In this document: in pieces, positions 51,551-59,275 of the stretch | Layout of the letters: the number at the start of each line of letters is the position of its first letter | Numbering within the stretch: the first letter of the stretch is position 1 | The notes under the pieces: model-generated | Database searches by the model: none | What the model was told of the DNA's origin: nothing | The model's input: the letters and a program-made list of their open reading frames with translations, nothing else | Origin: Mucilaginibacter sp. | Lineage (GTDB): Bacteria; Bacteroidota; Bacteroidia; Sphingobacteriales; Sphingobacteriaceae | Direction of reading: 5' to 3' | Length of the DNA stretch: 64,000 nucleotides | Assembly: GCF_028288225.1 (NCBI RefSeq) | Contig: NZ_JAQBOC010000054.1 | Span: forward strand, 62,001 to 126,000 | Translations under genes and position numbers: made by a program

Positions 51551-53251
51551 ATGAAAAAATCATTACAAGCAGTACACCGGGTGTTTTTCTGTTTAGCCTT
51601 ATTTGTACTCTCCTCATGCACTGAAAAAAACAAGCCTCCCTCAAACGACGCAATTAATGCGATTAATCTTAAACGGGGGAATGTTGTTTTATGCGGACCT
51701 CCGGACAAGCAATTTGGCCTGGTCGAATTTGAAACGTCCTGCCCGGAGAAGGTGAAAAAGGACTTTAATCTTGCCATAGCACTGCTCCATTCATTTGAAT
51801 ATGACGAAGCAGAAAAAGTTTTTGCAAAAGTTATTAATGAAGAACCAAATTGTGCTATGGCCTATTGGGGCGTGGCAATGTGCAATAATCATCCGCTTTG
51901 GTCGCCACCTAATGAAGCTGAACTAAAAAAGGGAGCTAAAGCAATTGCAATTGCGCAGTCCATCAGTCAAAAATCAAAAAGGGAATCCGGCTATATTGAA
52001 GCCATGGCATTGTTTTATAAGGATTGGGATAAAGCGGACCATCATACCCGTAGCGTCCGCTTTGAAAAAGCAATGGAAAAAACATACAGGGAAAATCCAA
52101 ACGATAAGGAAGCTGCAATATTTTATGCTTTAGCGCTTGACGCAGCGGCAGACCCGGCTGACAGATCTTTCAGTAATCAAAAAAAAGCCGGAGCTATTTT
52201 GACCGCCTTATATCCCGGCGAACCCAATCATCCGGGAATTGTACATTATATTATTCATACTTATGATTACCCCGAGCTTGCGGTGTTAGCCCTGCCTGCA
52301 GCAAGAAAATATGCTTCCATCGCCCCGTCTTCGGCGCATGCCCAGCATATGCCTTCGCATATTTTTACCAGGCTGGGGCTTTGGGACGAATGCATTAATT
52401 CCAATCTTATTTCTACGTCTTCTGCAAAATGCTATGCTGAAAATGCCGGTATTAAAGGCCATTGGGACGAGGAACTTCATAGTATGGACTATCTTGTTTA
52501 TTCCTATTTACAAAAAGCAGAAAATAAGCTTGCAAAAAGGCAATGCGATTATCTTAATACTATTGACAAGGTTTACCCGGTAGACTTTAAAGATGCCTAT
52601 GCTTTTGCCGCTATTCCGGCCCGCTATGCACTTGAAAACAAAAACTGGAACGGTGCGGCCAGTCTCAAAACCCATCCGGCGGATTTTCCATGGGAAAAAT
52701 TTCCATGGCAAAAGGCTATTACCAATTTTACCAGGCTTCTCGGTTTTGTTCACATTGGTAAAATTGATTCAGCACGGTTTGAGTTAAAAAACCTGGATAC
52801 AATTTATGATACATTGATGCAGCAAAAGGATTTGTATAAGGCCAACCAGGTAAAAATTCAAATCACTACAGCTAAAGCCTGGATCCTGTTTAAGGAAGGA
52901 AAAAATGATGAAGCGTTAAAAACCATGATTGTTGCTGCGGATATGGAAGACAAAACTGAAAAACATCCTGTTACTCCGGGCGAAGTAATTCCGGCACGGG
53001 AATTACTGGGGGATCTGTTACTGCAAATGAACCAACCCGAAAAAGCTTTGGAAGCCTATGAAGCAGATTTAAAACGGCACCCCAACCGGTTTAACGGTCT
53101 TTATGGAGCAGCATTAGCTGCCGAAAAACTGCGCAGCTTTGAAAAAGCGAATTCCTTGTACCGGCAAGTAGCGGCTATTTCAAATTCAATTGACTCAAAC
53201 CGGCCTGAGCTTAAAGCGGCAAGATTGTTTTTAAAAGAGCAAAAACAATAA
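51551..53251 (+). CDS. TPR-repeat lipoprotein
   Basis: A 566-residue lipoprotein: signal peptide with a lipobox ending LSSC (Cys22), then tetratricopeptide repeats from about residue 75 (for example SFEYDEAEKVFAKVINEEPNCAMAYWGVAMCNN, KALEAYEADLKRHPNRFNGLYGAALAAEKL at the C-terminus). The middle has SAHAQHMPSHIFTRLGLWDE, seen in a conserved family of TPR proteins in bacteria of soil. It probably sits at a membrane and binds other proteins. The ATG at 51551 gives the clear signal peptide; an upstream TTG adds nothing conserved. Confidence 0.85.
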   Translation: MKKSLQAVHRVFFCLALFVLSSCTEKNKPPSNDAINAINLKRGNVVLCGPPDKQFGLVEFETSCPEKVKKDFNLAIALLHSFEYDEAEKVFAKVINEEPNCAMAYWGVAMCNNHPLWSPPNEAELKKGAKAIAIAQSISQKSKRESGYIEAMALFYKDWDKADHHTRSVRFEKAMEKTYRENPNDKEAAIFYALALDAAADPADRSFSNQKKAGAILTALYPGEPNHPGIVHYIIHTYDYPELAVLALPAARKYASIAPSSAHAQHMPSHIFTRLGLWDECINSNLISTSSAKCYAENAGIKGHWDEELHSMDYLVYSYLQKAENKLAKRQCDYLNTIDKVYPVDFKDAYAFAAIPARYALENKNWNGAASLKTHPADFPWEKFPWQKAITNFTRLLGFVHIGKIDSARFELKNLDTIYDTLMQQKDLYKANQVKIQITTAKAWILFKEGKNDEALKTMIVAADMEDKTEKHPVTPGEVIPARELLGDLLLQMNQPEKALEAYEADLKRHPNRFNGLYGAALAAEKLRSFEKANSLYRQVAAISNSIDSNRPELKAARLFLKEQKQ

Positions 53252-53285
53252 TTTATGTGAAAGCAGGATAGCAAAATTTTAATCA

Positions 53286-53831
53286 TTATTCCAGGATTAA
53301 AGGCTTAATTTTTTTACAATGATATTTTGCCTGCAGCTTCATCATTTCCTTTAAAGTAGTTGCTGAATGGTGTGGCATGTGATCATTACAAGCAAAACTC
53401 AGTTTTGCAATAGTTATATACCTTGGATCAGTTGAACCGGACGACCAATACCTGGCAGCTTCCTGTTTATCCTTAACAGTACTATTACCAATAGTGAAGG
53501 GAAAACTTGTACATCTGATAGTTAAATTAATTGAAGTATCCGAATCCTTGTGAAATGCATTAATATGATAATTAAATAAAGTTTTGAAATTATTTTCGGG
53601 ATCCTGAACTGTTACAGTATCACTTATAAAAATTTCCTTTGCTGTATCAATAACTGATAATCTTTTTTCCAAATTATTAATAATGGAATTTTGCAAATCC
53701 GGAGGGAGTTTATCAAACTTAAATATTTGCTGACAATAAACAGGTTTTGTAAAAACTGTCAGCAATATTATTAAACTAATAATTCCTTTACTTAGAAAAG
53801 AATTTATCAAAGCTATTGGACATTTTTTCAT
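53286..53831 (-). CDS. Exported protein of unknown function
   Basis: A 181-residue protein with a signal peptide (about 1-27, ending PVYCQQ). The mature part has polar strands and four cysteines. Not recognised. Its start overlaps the end of the upstream membrane-protein gene by 44 bases, so the two are translated together. I take Met9 of the longest frame as the start, since it opens the signal peptide. Confidence 0.6.
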   Translation of the reverse strand: MKKCPIALINSFLSKGIISLIILLTVFTKPVYCQQIFKFDKLPPDLQNSIINNLEKRLSVIDTAKEIFISDTVTVQDPENNFKTLFNYHINAFHKDSDTSINLTIRCTSFPFTIGNSTVKDKQEAARYWSSGSTDPRYITIAKLSFACNDHMPHHSATTLKEMMKLQAKYHCKKIKPLILE

Positions 53832-54345
53832 AAAATTTATCTGAATATATACCACAAAATAAACACAAGAACATTAAAGAAAGAGGTTTAATCTCTGCAT
53901 TGCCCTTTACAATGAGGGTAGGTATTATGTAAGAAAGCCCTAAAACAACTATCCCCGTTAGTAGCCCCAATAACGGTTTTGAAACGTAATTTGAATCTTC
54001 GATTTTTGAAGCAGAGAAAACAATTTGAATTAAGATGTTTATCATAGCGCCTAATAAACCAAAACTCATAGACGTTACCAGGAAGGAACTGAAGGTAGTT
54101 AATTGAATAGCCCAGGGGAAATAGTTTTCAAGGTTAGAGTATTCTAAAATATATTTCAATTGATACTTATTCTCTATATCTACACCGTCTAATTTAATAT
54201 TAATGGTATCTTTTTTCAATGCATCTTTTTGTTTGTCTATAGTTTCTGTTACTTCATCAACACTGATCCTGGATATTCCACCGATACCAAAATACAGGCC
54301 GGCCAATAACCAAATACACAATATTATAAACGAAATAATTTTCAT
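53788..54345 (-). CDS. Membrane protein of unknown function
   Basis: A 185-residue protein with four hydrophobic helices (about 4-24, 80-110, 120-142, 148-170). A polar loop (25-75) follows the first helix and would face the periplasm. Not recognised. It overlaps the exported-protein gene that follows, so the two probably work together in the envelope (inference). Confidence 0.6.
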   Translation of the reverse strand: MKIISFIILCIWLLAGLYFGIGGISRISVDEVTETIDKQKDALKKDTINIKLDGVDIENKYQLKYILEYSNLENYFPWAIQLTTFSSFLVTSMSFGLLGAMINILIQIVFSASKIEDSNYVSKPLLGLLTGIVVLGLSYIIPTLIVKGNAEIKPLSLMFLCLFCGIYSDKFYEKMSNSFDKFFSK

Positions 54346-54600
54346 AATGCGTTTAAAATGAATATATTAAATATAAATTTATTTTTCTGTAAATACAATA
54401 GATGCTTACATCGTATTTAAGTATTACTTTATTCTTTTTCCTTAGCGTGTTATAGTTTGCTTTCAAATTCTTAGTAGCTTAGGGTCATAAACAACTTTTT
54501 TACTTGTTGATTATTTGCATCCCAGTTATCGAACCTGGAAAATGAACGAAGCCGCTATGCTTATATATCAAATAGACAAAGAGTCACAAGACAAAAAAAA

Positions 54601-54633
54601 TGGGACAACTACCAGTCAAACTGTGTTGTCCCA
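54601..54633 (-). terminator. Terminator after the tRNA-like remnant
   Basis: TGGGACAAC and GTTGTCCCA form a perfect 9-base stem; on the minus strand a run of eight T follows. It lies just past the 3' end of the tRNA remnant on that strand. Confidence 0.85.
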
Positions 54634-54638
54634 TCGGG

Positions 54639-54711
54639 TAATCCCATTAGGGTTCGAACCTAAGACCTACAGATTAGAAATCTGTTGCTCTATCCAGCTG
54701 AGCTGTCATTT
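54639..54711 (-). pseudogene. tRNA-Arg(UCU) remnant with broken acceptor stem
   Basis: 62 of 66 bases match the intact tRNA at 55863-55936, covering the D arm, anticodon arm and T arm. The T stem carries a paired change (TTAGG/CCTAA in place of ATAGG/CCTAT), so it evolved as a folded RNA. The 5' strand of the acceptor stem is replaced by unrelated bases that cannot pair with TGGGATT at the 3' end, so the gene is probably dead. Confidence 0.8.
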
Positions 54712-54893
54712 AAAGCTCCATTTGCTAATGCTCCAGCTCGTGAGACCAATTTTTAAGTTCCTTGATAATCTTCTTGGCATGGTTGTATCGCAAGATACGG
54801 TGTGATTGCTTTTTTCCTTTGGTCTTAATAGTTACCCGGATAAGTTACACGTATAACGTTGGATGGAGATTTTGTAAAAGGATAAATGCAGGG

Positions 54894-55343
54894 CTATTTA
54901 AATTGCAGTTCCTGGGTTAATTTACCACCCTGGATTTCCCGCAGATCGTTCCTGGATACAGCCTGCGTGTGCCGGGCTTCATCGCTGAGGTTAAAAACCT
55001 TTTTACTGATAGCATCCATTTTGTCTCTCATACCATCGAGCATAGCGTGATTTTTTAATTCATACATCAGGATTAGATCCCAATCGCTTGCTGTAGCTGG
55101 TGGCGAAGAGAGAACTTTAAAATCTAATATAAGCCCTGCTTCTTTCGCCGCCCGCATTTGCTTTACCCAGTTTTCACTCAGGTTCTTTAAGTACAGGTCG
55201 GTCATGCCCGGTTTGGTATGTACAAATTGCACCTGCCAAAGCGGCCCTTCTGTGTAAGGCCTGTCTGTTTGAGCAAATGAAACATTAGCGCTTACCAGCA
55301 GCAAAATGATACTGATGGCAAAATTCAGGATGTTTTTTTTCAT
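54894..55343 (-). CDS. Exported ABM-like protein of unknown function
   Basis: A 149-residue protein with a signal peptide (about 1-24, ending VSFAQ) and a body with WQVQFVHTKPGMTDLYLKNLSENW, DWDLILMYELKNHAMLDGM. This looks like a dimeric alpha-beta-barrel (ABM-type) fold, similar in layout to the protein at 37079, but exported. I chose the ATG at 55343 because it opens the signal peptide; 67 further open codons upstream lack that character. It lies alone between the two tRNA copies. Confidence 0.72.
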   Translation of the reverse strand: MKKNILNFAISIILLLVSANVSFAQTDRPYTEGPLWQVQFVHTKPGMTDLYLKNLSENWVKQMRAAKEAGLILDFKVLSSPPATASDWDLILMYELKNHAMLDGMRDKMDAISKKVFNLSDEARHTQAVSRNDLREIQGGKLTQELQFK

Positions 55344-55822
55344 GGTCTTTTTATTTAGATTTAAATTGTGTGTGTGGCTGACATAACTTGCTGATTTAAA
55401 ATCAAATAAATAACATAAGAATAAAGGAAAATGAATTTTCTTAATAAAGTTAACTAAAACATCGCGGTACCGCTGCTTCGTCTCAAGGTTGTGTATCAAA
55501 ATGGGTATCGCAAAAGAAACCCACCACAGTTTTAATATCTCCACCTTGCCATAATGCGTCTGTTCAGCAGTTCGCCTGTTCGAGAATTCACTCGAATTAA
55601 CTTACTGCAATGACTAAAAGTAAACAACTTCTTAAAGACTTTGAATACTTTGCTTACTGCTGCGAAAATCAACCGGCACTTAAGACTTTATGGTGCAGAT
55701 CTTGACAACTGCTGTAATAAGATGACTCTGCTTAACTCTTTACAAGGTGAAAATGCAACCAGCACTGTAACTAACAGATTGATAAACTGCACATACTGCT
55801 TCAATAAACACTTTTATGCAAT
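55344..55822. other. Intergenic region between the exported protein gene and tRNA-Arg
   Basis: About 480 bases. An open frame on the plus strand (55641-55865) reads through the terminator of the tRNA gene and has no family character, so I do not call it. A small palindrome TTCGAG-AATTCA-CTCGAA lies at 55582-55599. Nothing else is evident. Confidence 0.5.
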
Positions 55823-55852
55823 AAAAAAGCCCCCTAGTATAACTAAGAGGCT
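55823..55852 (-). terminator. Terminator of tRNA-Arg
   Basis: AGCCCCCTAGT and ACTAAGAGGCT form a stem with two mismatches; on the minus strand it is followed by TTTTTTAT. It lies 11 bases past the tRNA 3' end. Confidence 0.8.
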
Positions 55853-55862
55853 GTGTCAGTTG

Positions 55863-55936
55863 TGATCCCAATAGGATTCGAACCTATGACCTACAGATTA
55901 GAAATCTGTTGCTCTATCCAGCTGAGCTATGGGACC
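55863..55936 (-). tRNA. tRNA-Arg (anticodon UCU)
   Basis: A complete cloverleaf of 74 bases on the minus strand. The acceptor stem GGTCCCA pairs with TGGGATC (one G-T pair), the D arm has AGCTCAGCTGGATAGAGC, the anticodon stem ACAGA/TCTGT encloses TTTCTAA with anticodon TCT, and the T arm is ATAGG-TTCGAAT-CCTAT. The discriminator is A. CCA is not encoded. A broken copy lies 1.2 kb downstream on the same strand. Confidence 0.95.
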
Positions 55937-56385
55937 ATCTGCGAATTTTTCGCGGTGCAAAGATGCAAAAATCTACATAAAAAGTCAAATAGATAGTTAT
56001 CTTAAATTGTATCTTGTTTTACACATTGCTTATTTAAAAACTTTTTAAATGCCAATTTAATCCACCTTAAATGTAGCGTAACAATACCAAATTGGTATTT
56101 ACTTTAATAATCAAACTATTGCTTACTAATATTTGTTAAATTATATATATAATTGTAAACAATTATAAACCGATTGCCTTATAAAGCAATACATTTATAT
56201 TTAAAATAAACAACTGATTTTATAAACGTACTATTGATTTGGCGGGGACCATAACATGTCCCGAAATTGTAAAAAGAACACAACATTAATTTAAAATGAA
56301 CATTTTTACTTTTTAAAAAGGTAAAGTGTTTTATTTACAATAAGTAAATCATATTTTTAACCGATTTTTTTTAATAAACTTATTT
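55937..56385. other. AT-rich intergenic region before the BadF kinase gene
   Basis: About 450 bases with no coding potential. It holds the upstream control region of the kinase gene, including the operator-like site at 56328 and the promoter-like TATTTTTA at 56354-56361. It also serves as tRNA-Arg promoter on the minus strand. Confidence 0.55.
56328..56342. promoter_or_regulatory. Weak operator-like site GTGTT-TTATT-TACAA
   Basis: Matches GTGTA-N5-TACAC at 8 of 10 half-site bases. It lies 12 bases before a promoter-like TATTTTTA and 44 bases before the kinase ATG, the place for a repressor. Support comes mainly from the neighbouring regulon sites. Confidence 0.4.
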
Positions 56386-57243
56386 ATGATCATAATTGCT
56401 GACGGTGGCTCTACTAAAACAAACTGGTGTCTGGTTACCGGGGAAGGAAAAAAAGTATACTTTAACACAGAAGGATACAACCCATATTTTTCAAGTACTG
56501 AATATATTATCCAATCGTTAGGGGAAAGCCTGCCTACAGATCTGGAAAAAGACGAGATCACCGAAGTAAACTATTATGGCGCAGGTTGCTCAACCGACGA
56601 AATGCGTGACGTTGTTAAAGTGGCTATGGAAGCGGTGTTCACCAAAGCAAAGGTTTATATCGGCCATGATCTGCTTGCTGCAGCCAGGGCATTGTTAGGC
56701 AACAACGAAGGTTTTGCAGCTATATTAGGTACAGGCACCAATACTTGTATCTATGATGGTAAAAACGTTGTAATGAACATTGATTCAGGAGCTTATATCC
56801 TGGGTGATGAAGGCAGCGGATGCTATATCGGTAAAAAACTGTTAACCGATTATTTACGCGGTTACATGCCCGAGCCTGTACGCAACCTGTTTTGGGAAAC
56901 CTACAAGCTTACACCTGATGATGTGAACGAGCAGGTTTATACCCAGCCGCGCGCCAATCGCTTTTGTGCAAGCTTCAGCAAATTTGTATACGACAATAAC
57001 GTACATATTGAATACTCAAGGAACCTGGTACGTACCTCGTTCGAAGATTTCTTCCGTAACCTAGTAACCCATTACCCTGATTATCAAAAATATTCATTCA
57101 ACTGTATCGGCTCTGTAGGCTACAACTTCCGCAATGTGCTGGAAGAATTGGTACTTGAAAACGGAATGGTTGTAGGTAACATCATCCGCTCACCTATAGA
57201 TAATTTGGTGAAGTACCATCTGGAGATGGCGCATCAGTTGTAG
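56386..57243 (+). CDS. BadF/BadG-family sugar kinase (N-acetylglucosamine kinase-like)
   Basis: A 285-residue kinase of the actin/hexokinase fold. Phosphate-1 ADGGSTKTNW (5-14) with Asp6, HDLLAAARALLGN, phosphate-2 GTGTNTCIYDG, and DEGSGCYIGKKLL are all intact, as in the BadF type that phosphorylates N-acetylglucosamine or glucosamine. It would feed hexose phosphate into glycolysis. Its neighbour on the minus strand is a Nudix regulator, and a paralogue with a broken nucleotide site lies at 59276. Confidence 0.87.
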   Translation: MIIIADGGSTKTNWCLVTGEGKKVYFNTEGYNPYFSSTEYIIQSLGESLPTDLEKDEITEVNYYGAGCSTDEMRDVVKVAMEAVFTKAKVYIGHDLLAAARALLGNNEGFAAILGTGTNTCIYDGKNVVMNIDSGAYILGDEGSGCYIGKKLLTDYLRGYMPEPVRNLFWETYKLTPDDVNEQVYTQPRANRFCASFSKFVYDNNVHIEYSRNLVRTSFEDFFRNLVTHYPDYQKYSFNCIGSVGYNFRNVLEELVLENGMVVGNIIRSPIDNLVKYHLEMAHQL

Positions 57244-57246
57244 TTG

Positions 57247-57465
57247 GGGATAGAATCAAGATTCAAGAAGTCAAGAATCAAGATAAAGGAAAGCCGAAGA
57301 AGAATGTAAGAATAGAATCAGGATTCAAGAAATCAAGAATCAAGACATAAAAAAAAGCCGAAGAAAAACTAACTTTTTCGGCTTTTTTATTTTATGAGAT
57401 CTATTAGCGATTCTATTCTTAGCTCTTGACTTCTTGATTCTTGACTTCTTGTCTCTCTTCTCCCC
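57247..57465. repeat. Word-type inverted repeat with bidirectional terminator
   Basis: The left arm (57247-57345) repeats AATCAAGA and AAGTCAAGAATCAAG; the right arm (57405-57458) holds CTTGACTTCTTGATTCTTG and its kin. It lies between convergent genes (BadF kinase, Nudix regulator 2). The element at 16449 uses the same words. Confidence 0.65.
57351..57388. terminator. Bidirectional terminator between BadF kinase and Nudix regulator 2
   Basis: AAAAAAGCCGAA and TTCGGCTTTTTT are perfectly complementary over 12 bases. The A and T runs at the two sides let it work for both strands. It sits in the centre of the inverted repeat. Confidence 0.9.
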
Positions 57466-58161
57466 TCACTTATCCAGGTGTAATTCATTATTAAAGATCT
57501 TCGCGTATTTCCTGCGATCGAATTTGTAGAGTTTGGCCGCACGGTAAGATACCCCTTTTTGCTTTTCGTCAAGCTCCTTTAAAAATCCGTAGCTCAGCAT
57601 TTTCTTTCTGAAATTCCTTTTATCAAGTTTTTTGTTTAAAACAGCTTCATAAAGCGATTGCAGTTGCGTAAGCGTAAATTTTTCGGGCAGCAGTTCAAAG
57701 GCAATAGGCTGGTAGTTTAAGCGGCGGCGGATCTTGTTAAAACCTGTATCAAAGATCTCGGAGTGGTCAAATGCCAGCTTGGGCAGTTCATTAACCGGGT
57801 GCCAGAAGGCTTTGCGGGCATACTGGGTAACGGGCCTTAATTCTTTTTGCCCGTTAATGCGGATCAAAGCGTAATAAGCAACGGTTATTACACGTCCTTG
57901 CGGGTGCCGGTTAACCTCGCCAAAGGTGTGAAACTGCTGCATATGCAGATCGCGCAGGCCGGTAAGCTCATATAAGATCCGTTCGGCGGCGTCATCAATG
58001 CTTTCATCCTGCTCAACAATGTAGCCGGGCAAAGCAAGCCAATCTTTAAAAGGCTCCTGGTTTCTCTCTATCAGTAATATCTTAAGCTCACCGGCTTCAA
58101 AACCGAATATTACACAATCGATTGAAAATACTGAATTAAATGTAGGCAGCGTAATTTCCAA
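57466..58161 (-). CDS. Nudix-domain transcription regulator (NrtR/AraR-like), copy 2
   Basis: A 231-residue paralogue of the regulator at 8495. The Nudix-like domain (about 8-145) has LPGYIVEQDESIDDAAERIL, in which the second Gly of the LPGG and the catalytic Glu residues are lost, so it is unlikely to hydrolyse nucleotides. The C-terminal winged helix reads LYEAVLNKKLDKRNFRKKML, against LYETILDKKLDRRNFQRRML in copy 1, so the DNA contacts are probably shared. It diverges from pfkA, with a perfect GTGTA-N5-TACAC site between. I infer a regulator of glycolytic genes. Confidence 0.88.
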   Translation of the reverse strand: MEITLPTFNSVFSIDCVIFGFEAGELKILLIERNQEPFKDWLALPGYIVEQDESIDDAAERILYELTGLRDLHMQQFHTFGEVNRHPQGRVITVAYYALIRINGQKELRPVTQYARKAFWHPVNELPKLAFDHSEIFDTGFNKIRRRLNYQPIAFELLPEKFTLTQLQSLYEAVLNKKLDKRNFRKKMLSYGFLKELDEKQKGVSYRAAKLYKFDRRKYAKIFNNELHLDK

Positions 58162-58236
58162 ACCTGATAATTTTAGGGAATATTTTTAAAGATAATTGGT
58201 TAAGCGCTAAAGTAAAAAAAAAAATTAAATTTAATG

Positions 58237-58251
58237 GTGTAAATTTTACAC
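58237..58251. promoter_or_regulatory. Operator-like palindrome GTGTAAATTTTACAC
   Basis: A 15-base near-perfect palindrome (GTGTA-AATTT-TACAC), 2 bases before the promoter-like TATCTTCG of pfkA and 76 bases before the start of Nudix regulator 2. The site fits repression of pfkA and autoregulation. It is the best of four sites in the window. Confidence 0.65.
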
Positions 58252-58253
58252 AG

Positions 58254-58261
58254 TATCTTCG
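58254..58261 (+). promoter_or_regulatory. -7-like promoter element TATCTTCG before pfkA
   Basis: TAnnTTTG with one change. It ends 13 bases before the ATG at 58275 and directly follows the palindrome at 58237-58251. Confidence 0.5.
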
Positions 58262-58274
58262 TGGCTACAAATTA

Positions 58275-59270
58275 ATGGTAAAAATGCATAAAATATCAAA
58301 ACTCGCGGTTTTAACATCGGGTGGTGATGCTCCGGGAATGAATCCTTGTATCCGATCAGTAGTAAGAACAGCTATCTATAATAAGTTACAAGTTGTTGGC
58401 ATACGCCGTGGTTATCAGGGACTTATTGAGGATGATATGTATGATATGGAGGCCCGCTCGGTAAGTAATATACTAAACTTAGGCGGCACCATTTTAAAAA
58501 CTGCCCGCTGTTTGCCTTTCCGGTCAGACGAGGGCATGGAAACTGCTTACCAGAACTTAAAGAAGCACGGAATTGATGCATTAGTAGTTATTGGTGGCGA
58601 CGGAACGTTTACCGGCGCCCTGCGTTTTTCAAAAAGGTTCCCTGATATTGCCGTTATGGGCGTACCCGGAACCATTGATAATGATCTTTACGGATCAACC
58701 TATACCCTTGGTTTTGATACGGCTACCAATACAGTAATTGAAGCGATAGATAAGATCCGCGATACCGCTGATGCGCACGACCGTTTGTTTTTTGTTGAGG
58801 TTATGGGTCGTGACTCAGGCGCTATTGCTTTGCGTGCAGGTATCTCATGCGGTGCAGAAGCTATAATGCTTCCCGAAAAAGCTACCGCAATTGATGACCT
58901 GATTGAAAACCTTAAACATGGCTCATTAAATAAAAAGTCATCAAGCATAGTTATTGTTGCCGAGGGCGATAAAAACGGCGGCGCTTATGATATCGCTAAA
59001 AAAGTACAAAAGGAAATTAAGACATACGACGTAAAGGTTACCATTCTGGGTCACCTGCAGCGCGGTGGCAGTCCTTCGGCGTTTGACAGGATCTTGGGAA
59101 GCAGGCTGGGATTTGCGGCAGTAAATGCGTTACTTAGCGGAGAATCGCAAATGATGGTGGGCCTTGAAGCTAACCACATAAAAATAACAAGTTTGGAAGA
59201 GGCCCTTAATCAACATACATTTAAACTTGAGGAAGATCTGATGCAGATGGCTGAAATACTTTCTATATAA
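58275..59270 (+). CDS. pfkA: ATP-dependent 6-phosphofructokinase
   Basis: A 331-residue enzyme that phosphorylates fructose 6-phosphate. The nucleotide site TSGGDAPGMNPCIR (14-27), GGDGTFTGA (the Gly after GGD indicates ATP rather than pyrophosphate), the catalytic PGTIDNDLYGS and LGHLQRGGSPSAFDR are all present. It is the first gene of pfkA, pseudokinase, gapA, with gaps of 5 and 7 bases, so they form one operon. A palindrome at the promoter suggests control by the divergent Nudix regulator. Confidence 0.97.
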   Translation: MVKMHKISKLAVLTSGGDAPGMNPCIRSVVRTAIYNKLQVVGIRRGYQGLIEDDMYDMEARSVSNILNLGGTILKTARCLPFRSDEGMETAYQNLKKHGIDALVVIGGDGTFTGALRFSKRFPDIAVMGVPGTIDNDLYGSTYTLGFDTATNTVIEAIDKIRDTADAHDRLFFVEVMGRDSGAIALRAGISCGAEAIMLPEKATAIDDLIENLKHGSLNKKSSSIVIVAEGDKNGGAYDIAKKVQKEIKTYDVKVTILGHLQRGGSPSAFDRILGSRLGFAAVNALLSGESQMMVGLEANHIKITSLEEALNQHTFKLEEDLMQMAEILSI

Positions 59271-59275
59271 AATAA

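Noticed and set aside
54515..54805. 96-codon plus-strand frame over the tRNA remnant
   Set aside because: It consists largely of the antisense of the tRNA-like sequence and its terminator.
54705..55862. Integrative element between two att-like tRNA sequences
   Set aside because: No integrase or other mobility gene in the 1.2 kb, and the compensated T stem speaks for an old tRNA duplicate. Kept only as an alternative within the tRNA finding.
55641..55865. Open frame of 74 codons on the plus strand before tRNA-Arg
   Set aside because: It runs through the terminator of the tRNA gene into the tRNA, has no family character, and its Cys/Asn-rich composition looks random.
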